Source: Myxococcales bacterium
GTDB lineage: Bacteria; Myxococcota; Polyangia; Fen-1088
NCBI GenBank assembly: GCA_003159055.1
Contig: PMLH01000260.1
Span: 1 to 11,507, forward strand
Direction: 5' to 3'
Length of the DNA stretch: 11,507 nucleotides
Part shown: piece by piece, positions 1 to 7,600 of the stretch
How positions within the stretch are numbered: the first letter of the stretch is position 1
Layout: each line of letters opens with the position of its first letter
Made by a program: the position numbers and the translations under genes
The notes under the pieces: model-generated
Database searches by the model: none
Told to the model about the DNA's origin: nothing
Seen by the model: only the letters and a program-made list of their open reading frames with translations

Positions 1-157
1 CCCCGTGAGATAACCATGCAGTCATGTCCATTATATTCACCCCCGGACGCAGTTCACGGGGTTCACCTTCCTCTCATCCCCTTTGCGGCGGGGGGACAAG
101 TCCTTTTTCCGGCCGGGGGGAATGGCGTTGAGCGGCGGTGTTTAATTGAAGCACGGC
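1..157. other. Left-edge non-coding stretch
   Basis: No convincing gene is seen here. Open frames on the minus strand that cross this stretch are continuations of shadows of the phosphatase gene and have the Arg/Pro-rich composition of non-coding frames. An 8-bp inverted repeat (CCCCGTGA at 1-8 and TCACGGGG at 54-61) is present, but its 45-base loop and position at the window edge prevent a functional call. Confidence 0.5.
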
Positions 158-186
158 TTGAAGGAATATTGCCACCGCCATAGTAT
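158..186 (+). promoter_or_regulatory. Candidate sigma70-type promoter for the HAD phosphatase
   Basis: TTGAAG at 158-163 and TAGTAT at 181-186 are separated by 17 bases, and each hexamer matches 4 of 6 positions of the housekeeping consensus. Transcription would start near 193 and give a leader of about 45 bases ahead of the ATG at 240. The surrounding 130-190 stretch is noticeably more AT-rich than its neighbours. Read by eye only. Confidence 0.4.
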
Positions 187-239
187 GTTCGGGTGAACGC
201 GGCGATGGAAAATCTTGGCGTAAGAAGGCAATTCCCGGC

Positions 240-917
240 ATGAGCCTGACCCGTGCGCCCGCGGTCATCTTCGACATGGATGGCGTCCTCATCGATTCCG
301 AACCGCTGTGGCACCAGGCAGAGCTGACCGTGTTTCGCCCGCTTGGCGTTCCGCTTGAGGCGCCGATGTGCCTGCAGACGACGGGGCTCAGATACGATGA
401 AGTGGTTCGCTATTGGCACGAACGCTTTCCCTGGACGCCGGACCTGGAGGCCGTCGAGCGACAACTGATTGATGTGGTGGAAGGGCTCTTTCTGGCCAGG
501 GGAGAACCCAAGCATGGCGTCGTTGCGGCGATCGAATTCTTGCGCGGTCGCGGACTGCGGCTGGCGCTCGCATCCTCTTCGCCCTATCGGCTGATCACGG
601 CCGCGTGCGAGAAGCTCGGCTTGGGCGACGTCTTCTCCGTGATCCACTCGGCCGAGGAGGAGCGCCTGGGCAAGCCCCACCCCGGCGTCTATCTCTCCAC
701 CGCCGCCAAGCTCGGGGTTCCCGCAACGAATTGCGTCGCCATCGAGGATTCGGTGAACGGAATCATCGCTGCCAAGGCTGCGCGAATGACATGCATCGCC
801 ATTCCTGAAGTCGAGCTGCGCCGCGATCCTCGCCTGGGCATCGCCGACCTGGTGCTCGATTCGCTGGGGGAGCTTGAGACGCGCACCGAGAGGATCTTCA
901 GCGGAACGCAGCTGTAG
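240..917 (+). CDS. hxpB: HAD-superfamily sugar/hexitol phosphatase (HxpB/YniC-like)
   Basis: A 225-aa cytosolic phosphatase that should dephosphorylate small phosphorylated sugars or sugar alcohols through a phospho-aspartate intermediate and Mg2+. All HAD motifs are visible: motif I FDMDGVLIDSEPLW with nucleophile D12 and acid/base D14, motif II Ser in LASSSP (S112), motif III Lys in GKPHP (K145), and motif IV IEDS (E169, D170). The helical cap (about residues 20-85) sits between motifs I and II, as in subclass-I, beta-phosphoglucomutase-like enzymes. Length and wording (for example PHPGVYL..AAKLGV and AIEDSVNGI.AAKAARM) closely resemble E. coli HxpB/YniC (2-deoxyglucose-6-phosphatase, hexitol phosphatase). 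The ATG at 240 is preceded by AGAAGG at 223-228. The gene stands alone and converges on the Cys-rich lipoprotein gene. The family is certain; the exact substrate is inferred. Confidence 0.93.
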   Translation: MSLTRAPAVIFDMDGVLIDSEPLWHQAELTVFRPLGVPLEAPMCLQTTGLRYDEVVRYWHERFPWTPDLEAVERQLIDVVEGLFLARGEPKHGVVAAIEFLRGRGLRLALASSSPYRLITAACEKLGLGDVFSVIHSAEEERLGKPHPGVYLSTAAKLGVPATNCVAIEDSVNGIIAAKAARMTCIAIPEVELRRDPRLGIADLVLDSLGELETRTERIFSGTQL

Positions 918-947
918 AGTCCAAGGTGCGCGGTCGTGACTGAGAGC

Positions 948-972
948 TGGTCGGCGCGCTTCGTGCCGATCA
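948..972 (+). terminator. GC-rich hairpin after the phosphatase gene
   Basis: On the plus-strand transcript, 948-958 can pair with 962-972 around a 3-base loop, giving an 11-bp stem that includes two G-U pairs. It begins 31 bases after the phosphatase stop codon. No U-tract follows, so it may be a weak or Rho-assisted terminator or an RNA 3'-end stabiliser. It overlaps the stop codon of the convergent lipoprotein gene (970-972). On the minus transcript the two G-U pairs become mismatches, so the structure favours the phosphatase mRNA. Confidence 0.35.
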
Positions 973-2688
973 GATGTAGATCCACAGGATGGAAGCGCCC
1001 ACGTCTGCGTCCAAGCCAATCACGCGGAATACGATGTAATGGCCAGGCTCACTCGTCGAGGCCATCGAGACATAGACGTGATTCAGCGTAGCGGGCACGG
1101 AGACCGTGTAGCCGGCGGTAGGAATTGCGACTTTCGTCAGGCTACCAGTAACAGCCCCCAAATCCACCAGCCCCTGCATTCCAGGGTTGTTGGCCCAGAA
1201 CGCGGGGTCGGCGCCAGACCAGCTGAAGTAGAAATCAGCACCGGCGAACCCGGCGTTTCCGCAGGTCTGATTGCTGTAATCGCATCCCACGTGATCGGGA
1301 GGCGTCAGGACCATCACGCTGCCGCACGCGCAACCCGAGCACTGTCCGGAGACGCCTCCGATCGTGCATGCGCCAGTCCCCTCGCAATCCTCATGAGCCG
1401 AATCCACCATACCGTCGCCACAGTACGAAGTCGTGCCCGCACCGGAGTGGCACGTGGCGTTGCAGACGGTACACGACGTGAGACCGTAGGCACAGGCTTC
1501 GGTGACAGTATTGCCGTCATCGCACTGCTCGTGCTCGGCGTCGGTCGTCCCATCACCACAATAGGAAGTGAGACCCGCAACCGACTGGCATGTGGAGTTA
1601 CAGACGGTGCATGAGGTGCGGCCGTAGGCGCACGTCTCGGTGACAGTATTGCCATCATCGCATTGCTCGCGCGCGGCATCTATTTTTGCGTCACCGCAGT
1701 ATGAAGTCGCCCCGGGAACTGACTTGCAGGCGCCGTTGCAGACGGTGCACGACGCGACCCCGTAGGTGCAGCTTTCGACGACGGTGTTCCCGTCATCGCA
1801 CTGTTCGTTCGCCGCATCGACTTTCCGATCGCCGCAGTAAGACGTTGCACCTGCGACCGACTGGCATGTGGAGTTGCAGACGGTGCATGAAGTGCGGCCG
1901 TAGGCACAGGTCTCGGTGACGACGTTGCCATCGTCACATTGTTCGTGGGCCGAATCGACTTTTCCATCGCCACAGGACGAGGTCGCCCCAGCGATGGATT
2001 GACAGGAGCCGTCGCAGACCATGCACGACGCAAGCCCATAGGTGCAGGTTTCAGTGAAGGTGTTGCCGTCATCGCATTGCTCGCCTTGCTCGACCACGCC
2101 GTTTCCGCAGACTGGCGGGCGCGGAGTGTCGGGCGTTGCTGCATCTCCCGTGCGATCAACCTTTCCATCGGCGGGTTCAACCGGCAAATCGTTCCCAAGA
2201 TCCACTGGCGTCCCGCTCGACGAGTCTATGACCTTTCCGTCCGTTGGGAGAGAAAGGTCCGTCAGGGTCGGAGCGTCTTGCACTTCTGGCGCTGGACCGT
2301 CGAGGCCGGAACCTGACCCCTGGTCAACGCTCGGTGGCACATCAGCAGTCGCATCCGACTGTGATGAGTTGCTGCCGTCCATCGATAGGCTGTCCAGGGA
2401 GGGTGTCCTGTCCGTCCCGAGTTGGACATCCAGTATCGGGCCCAGGTCAGTTCCAACTAGCCCGTCACCGTAGCCACCATCCGGCTCCCCCGATTGACGA
2501 CATCGACCAACTCCCTTCTCGCTCACACAAACAAGGCCAGTCGGACAATTCTCATTCGTCTGACAGACCATGTTGGGCACGTCGAGGTTCAGGCTGCGAA
2601 AGCAGCCGACCAATGACATCAACGCCACAGCAGAAGCCCAGGTGCGCCTCCATGATGAAAACATCGGCGAGGACGAGCTGACTGCCAT
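970..2688 (-). CDS. Cys-rich repeat surface lipoprotein (DUF4215 / Myxococcus cysteine-rich repeats)
   Basis: A 572-aa exported protein. The N-terminus has twin Arg, a hydrophobic stretch and the lipobox LVGC, giving lipidated Cys29. Residues 42-63 hold a small Cys-rich motif (CQTNENCPTGLVC...RC) often seen at the start of myxobacterial surface lipoproteins. Residues 65-190 are a Ser/Asp/Gly/Pro-rich linker. Five tandem units of 45-46 residues (194-422), each C-G-x-G...EQCDDGN...C.YG..SC.VC...C.S..G, match the DUF4215 type, with a sixth degenerate unit at 423-455. About 115 C-terminal residues (456-572) form a domain I do not recognise. The ATG at 2688 is preceded by GGAGGGG (2696-2702) and overlaps the TAA of the upstream TPR gene by one base, implying translational coupling. 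Such proteins are usually extracellular or outer-membrane attached, with disulfide-rich repeats; adhesion or ligand binding is a guess. Function unknown. Confidence 0.88.
   Translation of the reverse strand: MAVSSSSPMFSSWRRTWASAVALMSLVGCFRSLNLDVPNMVCQTNENCPTGLVCVSEKGVGRCRQSGEPDGGYGDGLVGTDLGPILDVQLGTDRTPSLDSLSMDGSNSSQSDATADVPPSVDQGSGSGLDGPAPEVQDAPTLTDLSLPTDGKVIDSSSGTPVDLGNDLPVEPADGKVDRTGDAATPDTPRPPVCGNGVVEQGEQCDDGNTFTETCTYGLASCMVCDGSCQSIAGATSSCGDGKVDSAHEQCDDGNVVTETCAYGRTSCTVCNSTCQSVAGATSYCGDRKVDAANEQCDDGNTVVESCTYGVASCTVCNGACKSVPGATSYCGDAKIDAAREQCDDGNTVTETCAYGRTSCTVCNSTCQSVAGLTSYCGDGTTDAEHEQCDDGNTVTEACAYGLTSCTVCNATCHSGAGTTSYCGDGMVDSAHEDCEGTGACTIGGVSGQCSGCACGSVMVLTPPDHVGCDYSNQTCGNAGFAGADFYFSWSGADPAFWANNPGMQGLVDLGAVTGSLTKVAIPTAGYTVSVPATLNHVYVSMASTSEPGHYIVFRVIGLDADVGASILWIYI
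1423..2109 (-). repeat. Five tandem ~138-bp coding repeats
   Basis: The DNA for residues 194-422 of the lipoprotein consists of five head-to-tail units, the first 135 bp and the rest 138 bp, with diverged copies. Units 2 and 4 are nearly identical in their central part (C-A-Y-G-R-T-S-C), while units 1 and 3 share a different version (C-T-Y-G-[LV]-A-S-C). This suggests that a two-unit block was duplicated. Reading frame is preserved throughout. Confidence 0.85.
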
Positions 2689-3515
2689 TAGAAGGCCCCT
2701 CCAAGGGTCGCGCCGACTTCATTGGGGCCGATCGACGGCATCAGAGCCATCGACGGATAGGATTTGGGCCTCTGACCGGCGGCATAACCGAGGTAGTAGA
2801 GAACAATTCCTCCCGCGACACAGGTCGCACCGACGCCGTAGCCCACCCAGCCCAAAGTAATGTATGTCTCCCGCTGAGACGCTTTGCTGCGTGTGTAGTT
2901 GGACGGCCTCTCGAGTTCGCTAGTCAGGCTGTTTGCTTTGACGTTGAGGGCAACTCCTGCAGCGAACGCCAGGCCGCCCACGGACGCCGTCAAGACCCCG
3001 GCAAGGCGCAGACCTGCCCCGGCCGAATCCGGGACTGCTGGAGCAATCGGCGATGTCGTCTGCACGGCGACCTGTGCTGGCAGAGGGTCAGACAGATGTG
3101 CGGGTTGCTCAACCGGTTCAGAGGCTGGCGCGACAGGATGCTCAGCCGTAGCGGGGCCTTTCTCGGTACGCTTGTCGAGCAGTGCCTGACAGTCCGCGAT
3201 GTGCTTGTTTGCCTCCACCTTCTCTTGTCGGGTCGCCCGCGGACTTGCACGCAGGAACTCCTGGAACCGACCGATCGCCTGCTCATAGCGCAGGTTCTGT
3301 TCGAAGCATCGGCCCTGATTGTAAATGAAAACGGTATCCTCGGTCTCGACAAAGAGCTCAGCGAGCATTTCCACGCCTCTTTCATAGTCCCCCGACAAGC
3401 AAGCCTTCCTTGCCTGGCGCTCCCGGGCATCAGTGCTTCTGGCTTCCGCATCGGACGCCACGAGCATCAGAAAAACAAACGGAACCAAGCATCTCCCGCC
3501 GTGCATTTGCAGCAT
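2688..3515 (-). CDS. Exported TPR protein with two C-terminal membrane helices
   Basis: With the chosen ATG (3515) the product is 275 aa. An in-frame TTG at 3542 would add 9 residues but has no visible ribosome-binding site; a second ATG lies at 3506. The N-terminus is a typical signal peptide (hydrophobic LVPFVFLMLVAS, likely cleavage after AEA). Residues about 30-116 form TPR-like helices, including CLSGDYERGVEMLAELF and FIYNQGRCFEQNLRYEQAI. A Pro/Ala-rich linker follows. Two hydrophobic helices (about 169-191 and 220-245) flank a charged loop, and the protein ends in the tail PNEVGATLGGAF. This architecture is common and mostly uncharacterised in myxobacteria, where it often sits near PEGA-domain or lipoprotein genes. 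The gene is first in a two-gene operon with the Cys-rich lipoprotein, so a joint envelope role is likely. The molecular function is unknown. Confidence 0.82.
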   Translation of the reverse strand: MLQMHGGRCLVPFVFLMLVASDAEARSTDARERQARKACLSGDYERGVEMLAELFVETEDTVFIYNQGRCFEQNLRYEQAIGRFQEFLRASPRATRQEKVEANKHIADCQALLDKRTEKGPATAEHPVAPASEPVEQPAHLSDPLPAQVAVQTTSPIAPAVPDSAGAGLRLAGVLTASVGGLAFAAGVALNVKANSLTSELERPSNYTRSKASQRETYITLGWVGYGVGATCVAGGIVLYYLGYAAGQRPKSYPSMALMPSIGPNEVGATLGGAF

Positions 3516-3837
3516 CTTGCTGAAAAATCCTGCGCCCCGCAAGCGTCAGCCGCGCTTGGACGATCGCCGCGCCTTCCTCTGCAGCCTTCGCCCCCCCCCA
3601 CGACTCGACGAAGCGGGCTCGAGCTGCGCCGGGCTCAGGACAACTGGGCTCACTGACGCAGAGGGCTAGCTTGCTTCTTCTTACGGACCCGGCGCCTCAA
3701 GAGCTGTCCAGAGATAGGCATTCAAGGCCGGCGTTCGGTTGGGTGACGACAGCGATGTGAGCTCTGGCGGCACCTTTCCGGACACGACGGCGCTGTGAAA
3801 GATCGCAAAGAATTGGCGGTCCAACGCGGCCGGCGCC
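3516..3837. other. Divergent intergenic region
   Basis: This stretch separates the divergently transcribed TPR operon (minus) and low-complexity lipoprotein gene (plus). It contains a run of nine C at 3591-3599, about 75-85 bases upstream of the TPR start, and a possible minus-strand gene remnant described separately. I see no clear promoter for the minus operon and no RNA gene. Confidence 0.5.
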
Positions 3838-3857
3838 TCTAATGAAAACGCGACCCC
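3681..3857 (-). pseudogene. Possible C-terminal remnant of a decayed gene
   Basis: The last ~58 codons of a minus-strand frame ending at TAA (3681-3683) read like ordinary protein (LDRQFFAIFHSAVVSGKVPP, then ALNAYLWTALEAP), with hydrophobic and aromatic residues and roughly 70% G/C at third positions. Upstream of about 3857 the same frame turns Arg-rich and overlaps the plus-strand lipoprotein gene, so no intact gene exists. It could be the truncated 3' end of a lost gene or a chance frame. I do not recognise the family. Confidence 0.25.
3813..3843 (+). promoter_or_regulatory. Candidate promoter for the low-complexity lipoprotein
   Basis: TCTAAT at 3838-3843 matches 5 of 6 positions of a -10 box. 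TTGGCG at 3813-3818 is a possible -35, although the 19-base spacer is slightly long. A start near 3850 would leave a leader of about 25 bases to the ATG at 3875. Confidence 0.3.
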
Positions 3858-3863
3858 ATCTTC

Positions 3864-3869
3864 AGGAGA
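3864..3869 (+). promoter_or_regulatory. Shine-Dalgarno deciding the lipoprotein start
   Basis: AGGAGA ends five bases before the ATG at 3875. The in-frame ATG at 3842 has no such site and would place a charged stretch ahead of the signal peptide, so 3875 is preferred. Confidence 0.7.
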
Positions 3870-3874
3870 ACACG

Positions 3875-4552
3875 ATGCCAATTTCCCCGGTTCGGACAGT
3901 ACTCTTCGGCTTCTGCGCGGCACTGGCCCTCGGTGGCCCCTCCTGCGGAATACGAACCGAGCTTGGCCCCACGCCGGAGACCAGCACGGGCACCTCGAAA
4001 AACACTGGCACCTCGACGCTGACCGCCGACGCCTCTCCGCAGCCGGGAGCGGGGCAAGCAGACGCGGGAGTACCCCAGCCCCCAGCAAGCACGCCCGACG
4101 CCGCTTTCGGCGCTGCGGACGCTCCGACAGGACCGAGCGGGGGTTCATCGGGGTCTTCTCGATCCGATGCCCAGATTCCTCCGGTCGCGCCCGAAGCTGG
4201 CCCCGGCGGCACCGTGCGCAACGCAGACGCCAGCATCCCGAGGGGTGAAGTGGCCACCCCGGTGCCGCCAGTCCGTGACGGCGGCATCGTAAACCCGGGG
4301 ACGCTTGGAGACGCCGGCACTGGTTTCCTTGCACCCGACGTCGGCGGTCGTGGCGCCAGGGACGCCGGTGTCGTCGTTGGCAGAGACGCCGCTGTCGTCG
4401 TTGGCAGGGATGCCGGCTTGGTCTTCCCGGGATCGGGAAACGATGGCGGTCTTGCGATTCCCACTCGACCCGATGGCGGTCTCGGCCGCCAAGGCAATGA
4501 TGCCGGGGTCGGCCGTGGTCGGGAGGCCGGCAATCCCGGGCAGCGGGATTGA
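3875..4552 (+). CDS. Low-complexity Asp/Gly/Pro-rich putative lipoprotein
   Basis: A 225-aa product. The first 24 residues form a signal peptide (basic R7, hydrophobic VLFGFCAALALGG) ending in GGPSC, where Cys24 could be lipidated although the box departs from the L-x-[GA]-C consensus. The rest lacks any recognisable fold. It is a Gly, Ala, Asp, Pro and Thr-rich chain with frequent DAG/DGG/DA motifs, almost no aromatic residues and no further Cys, so probably an extended, disordered envelope protein. A 24-bp in-frame tandem repeat encodes RDAxVVVG near residues 162-177. The strong ribosome-binding site and signal peptide favour this strand over long open frames on the opposite strand. Myxobacteria encode many such DxG-rich lipoproteins of unknown role. 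The gene stands alone, divergent from the TPR operon and convergent with the efflux operon. Confidence 0.72.
   Translation: MPISPVRTVLFGFCAALALGGPSCGIRTELGPTPETSTGTSKNTGTSTLTADASPQPGAGQADAGVPQPPASTPDAAFGAADAPTGPSGGSSGSSRSDAQIPPVAPEAGPGGTVRNADASIPRGEVATPVPPVRDGGIVNPGTLGDAGTGFLAPDVGGRGARDAGVVVGRDAAVVVGRDAGLVFPGSGNDGGLAIPTRPDGGLGRQGNDAGVGRGREAGNPGQRD
4358..4405 (+). repeat. 24-bp in-frame tandem repeat
   Basis: Two adjacent 24-bp units (4358-4381 and 4382-4405) differ at two positions and encode RDAGVVVG and RDAAVVVG. A partial third copy (RDAGLV) follows from 4406. Copy-number change would keep the reading frame. Confidence 0.8.
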
Positions 4553-4569
4553 CAGCGGCCGGGGCGAAG

Positions 4570-4606
4570 CCAAGCTAACCGCCAGCCAGCGCCAGCTTCA
4601 GCTTGG
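4570..4606 (+). terminator. Weak inverted repeat between convergent genes
   Basis: CCAAGCT (4570-4576) and AGCTTGG (4600-4606) are perfect inverted copies separated by 23 bases, followed on the plus strand by a T-rich stretch near 4611-4624. They lie between the stops of the low-complexity lipoprotein and the RND permease. The long loop makes this only a possible terminator. Confidence 0.25.
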
Positions 4607-4636
4607 ATCCGTGTGTTTGATTTGAGCGAAAGGTAG

Positions 4637-7600
4637 TCACGTCAGCACGCTTGCCACCGGCACAGCGAGGATCGGGCCTAGCAGTCCAGCCGGTCGGCGC
4701 GCAAGCAGCAGAAACATCACCGGGATGAGGAACAGCGAGAGGAGCGTCGACGACGTGAGTCCGCCGACCACCGCCAGGGCCAATGGACGGTTGGACTCGG
4801 TGCTTGCCTCGATGCCGAGCGCGGTGGGAATCAGTCCAATCACAGTGGCGATGCTGGTCATGGCGATAGGAATAAACCGGGTGCGAGCAGCGGCGATGAC
4901 CGCCTCGACCTTGTCCACGCCGTCGCTGAATCGCCGATTGGCATCGTCGACAAGCAGGATTCCGTTCGACACCGCAATGCCAACAACCATCAGGATCCCC
5001 ATCAGCGCCGTCACCGAGAATCCCTGCCCCCCGGCCAGCAATGCCAGGACGATGCCGAGCAACGACACCGGAATCGTGAACAGCATGACGAAGGGCAGGC
5101 GCAGCGACTTGAACTGCGATGCCATGATCATGAAGACGACCATGACCGCGAGTGCGAGCGCCAGGCCCAGGCCAGAGAATGTGGTACGCATCAGTTCCAC
5201 TTGTCCAACGAAGCGAATATCCAGGCCGCGCGTCTGCGGATCGGAGGCTAGCCGTTGCTCCAGTTCGCGCGCGGCGCTGCCGATGTCCCGCCTCTCGGTT
5301 TGCATGAGGACGTGTGCCACGCGCTGAAGGCGATTGCGCTCGATGGCAATAGGACCGAGTGCGCGCCGGATGTTGCTGTAGGCGCCTAGCGTGACGGCGT
5401 TGCCGGACTCACCGATGCGCACCGGAATGCTGGCCAGTGCGTCGGGATCGTTGACCACGCGGCCGTCGAGGTAGGTGACCACGTAGTAAGACTGCCCGTT
5501 GTTCCCGTCGATCCACACGCTGGGCGTGTTGATGTTGCCAAGGGTTGCTTCCAGCGTGGATTGGGCAGCGGCACGGGACGAGACGTGAACCATTCCCGCT
5601 CGGGTCCGATCCGTCTCCACGCGAATTTCTGGATAGTTCACTTGTAGCGACGGATAGAGATCGCGAATGCCGGGAACCGTGCCAGCCACGGCGGCCACGG
5701 CTTTCGCCTGTTCTTCCAAAATCTGCAGGTTGTCCCCAGAGATCTCGACCACCAGCGGAGCCAAGTAGCCATTGGAGAAGACGCTGGCCACTAGGCCACC
5801 CGGCCATTGCAAGAATTCGACACCCGGAAAGTTGCGATTCAAAATCTCTCGCATTTTGTCGGCGATTTCGCGCTGGCTGGCCTTGCGGCTCTCCGGCGGC
5901 GCCAGGGCAACACGGATGAACCCCATGTGCGGGCCAGCATTGGGGCTGTTCATCGCGCTTCGCGCATTTTGCGGCGAGCCCACGTTGGTGAGGACCAACT
6001 CCACGTCCTCCTTGGGCAGCTCGCTGGCCAGCACCTTGCCCATGGTGTTGATCTTCTGGGCAGCGTCGGTAAGGGACGTGCCGGGGGCAAGCCGTACGTA
6101 GATTCTCTCCATCGATTCGTCGATCTCCGGGAAGAACGTGCTGGGCAATTTCATGGCCATCCAGCCACTTGCCAGCACCAGCAGCGCTGCCGCAGCCACC
6201 ACGGTGCCGCGGAAGGGAAGCACCCGGCGCAGGGTGTTTGCGTAGCCGTTCGCCACGCGGTCGATGAAGCCGGCAACCGCCCGGCGAAGCTTGCCGGGTT
6301 CTTCGTGCGTGAGGAAGTACCGGCACGCCAGCGGGGTAACGCACATACTGACGAAGTACGAAGCAATCATGCTGACCGCGACGGTGAGCGCAAGCGGAAC
6401 GAACAACTTCTTGGCCAGGCCAGCGAGTAGAACCACGGGCAACAGCACCGCCATGGTCGTCAGCGTGGATGCGAGCACGGGCAAGGCCACGGCATTGGCC
6501 CCTTCGAGCGCAGCCTGGTAGGGCGTCAGCCCTTGCCGCTGGCGGCGGTGGATCGATTCGAGCACCACCACCGCATCGTCGACCAAACGGCCCATGGCCA
6601 AGGTCAATCCGCCGAGTGTAAAGGCGTTGAGCGTGTGGCCGCCCGCATACAGAACAATGAGCGTGACTGCGAAGGAAAGAGGAATGGCCACCGATACGAT
6701 GACGGTTCCGCGCACGCTCTGAAGAAAGAGAAGAATGACCAGCGCGATGAGGACCAGGGCCTGGACGACTTCCTTCCTCAGGCCATCGTAGGTAGCCCGG
6801 ACAAACGTGGACTGGTCGAAGATGGGCTTCACCTCCACGCCAGCGGGCAAGTCCTTGAGGTCGTGCACGACTTTCTTCACAGCCTCGACGATTTCCAGCG
6901 TGTTGCCGCCAGGGATGCGCAGCACGTTCAGGTACACGGCGTCGTTTCCATTCACCGCGACCGCTTGCGTTTCCGGCGAGCCACCATCCTCGATGCGGGC
7001 AACGTCACGGATGAGAACCGGCTTGCCACCCCGGAGCTTCACCATGGCATCGCCGATGTCGCTCACCCGTTGGGCGACGGCGTTGGTGTACACGTTGGCG
7101 TCGAAGGTCGCAGCGATCAGCTCGCCCGAGGGCAGCAAGGCATTCGATTGCGCCACTGCGGCCGCGACGTCCGTCGAGGTCAGGCCGCGCGCTTGGGCCC
7201 GCGCCGGATTCACGATGACGTTGATCTGGCGCTGCCGGCCGCCGTTGATGGCGGCGCTGGCCACACCCGAGATGCCTTCCAGAATAGGCTCGATGGAGTT
7301 CAATGCATAGTCATAGAGCTGAGGCCCGGAGAGCCCGCCGCCCGACACCGCAACCTGAATCACCGGTGCGTTCGAGGGATCGTATTGCAGAGACGAAGGG
7401 AGGCAATACGCCGAAGTGATTTGGGCACCGCGGACATGGCGAACGCAACTTGCTGTTGCACCAGGGTTTGTGCCGAATTCAGATCCGTACCCCACTTGAG
7501 CCAGACAAAGACCACGCTGAGGTTGTTGCGTGAGTTGCTTTCGACGTGGTCAACCCCAGGGGTGGCGCTGACGTACTTCTCGATGCGCCAGGTGATGGTC

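Noticed and set aside
1..61. 8-bp inverted repeat as the end of a mobile element
   Set aside because: There is no transposase, no target duplication and only one edge in view. Such short repeats arise by chance.
63..1019. 318-aa open frame on the minus strand over the phosphatase gene
   Set aside because: It lies opposite a gene with every HAD motif intact, and its sequence is Arg/His-rich with no recognisable domain. It is a shadow of GC-rich coding DNA.
1423..2109. Regular direct repeats that could suggest a CRISPR array
   Set aside because: The units are about 138 bp, diverged, head-to-tail without spacers, and encode a conserved Cys-rich protein repeat.
3862..4533. 223-aa Pro/Ser-rich minus-strand frame over the low-complexity lipoprotein
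   Set aside because: Any frame of this repetitive DNA stays open. Only the plus-strand frame has a good Shine-Dalgarno and a signal peptide.
7360..7495. Programmed frameshifting in the RND gene
   Set aside because: Two shifts in the same direction would be needed within 22 bases, and I see no slippery heptamer or obvious downstream pseudoknot. Mutation or sequence error is simpler.
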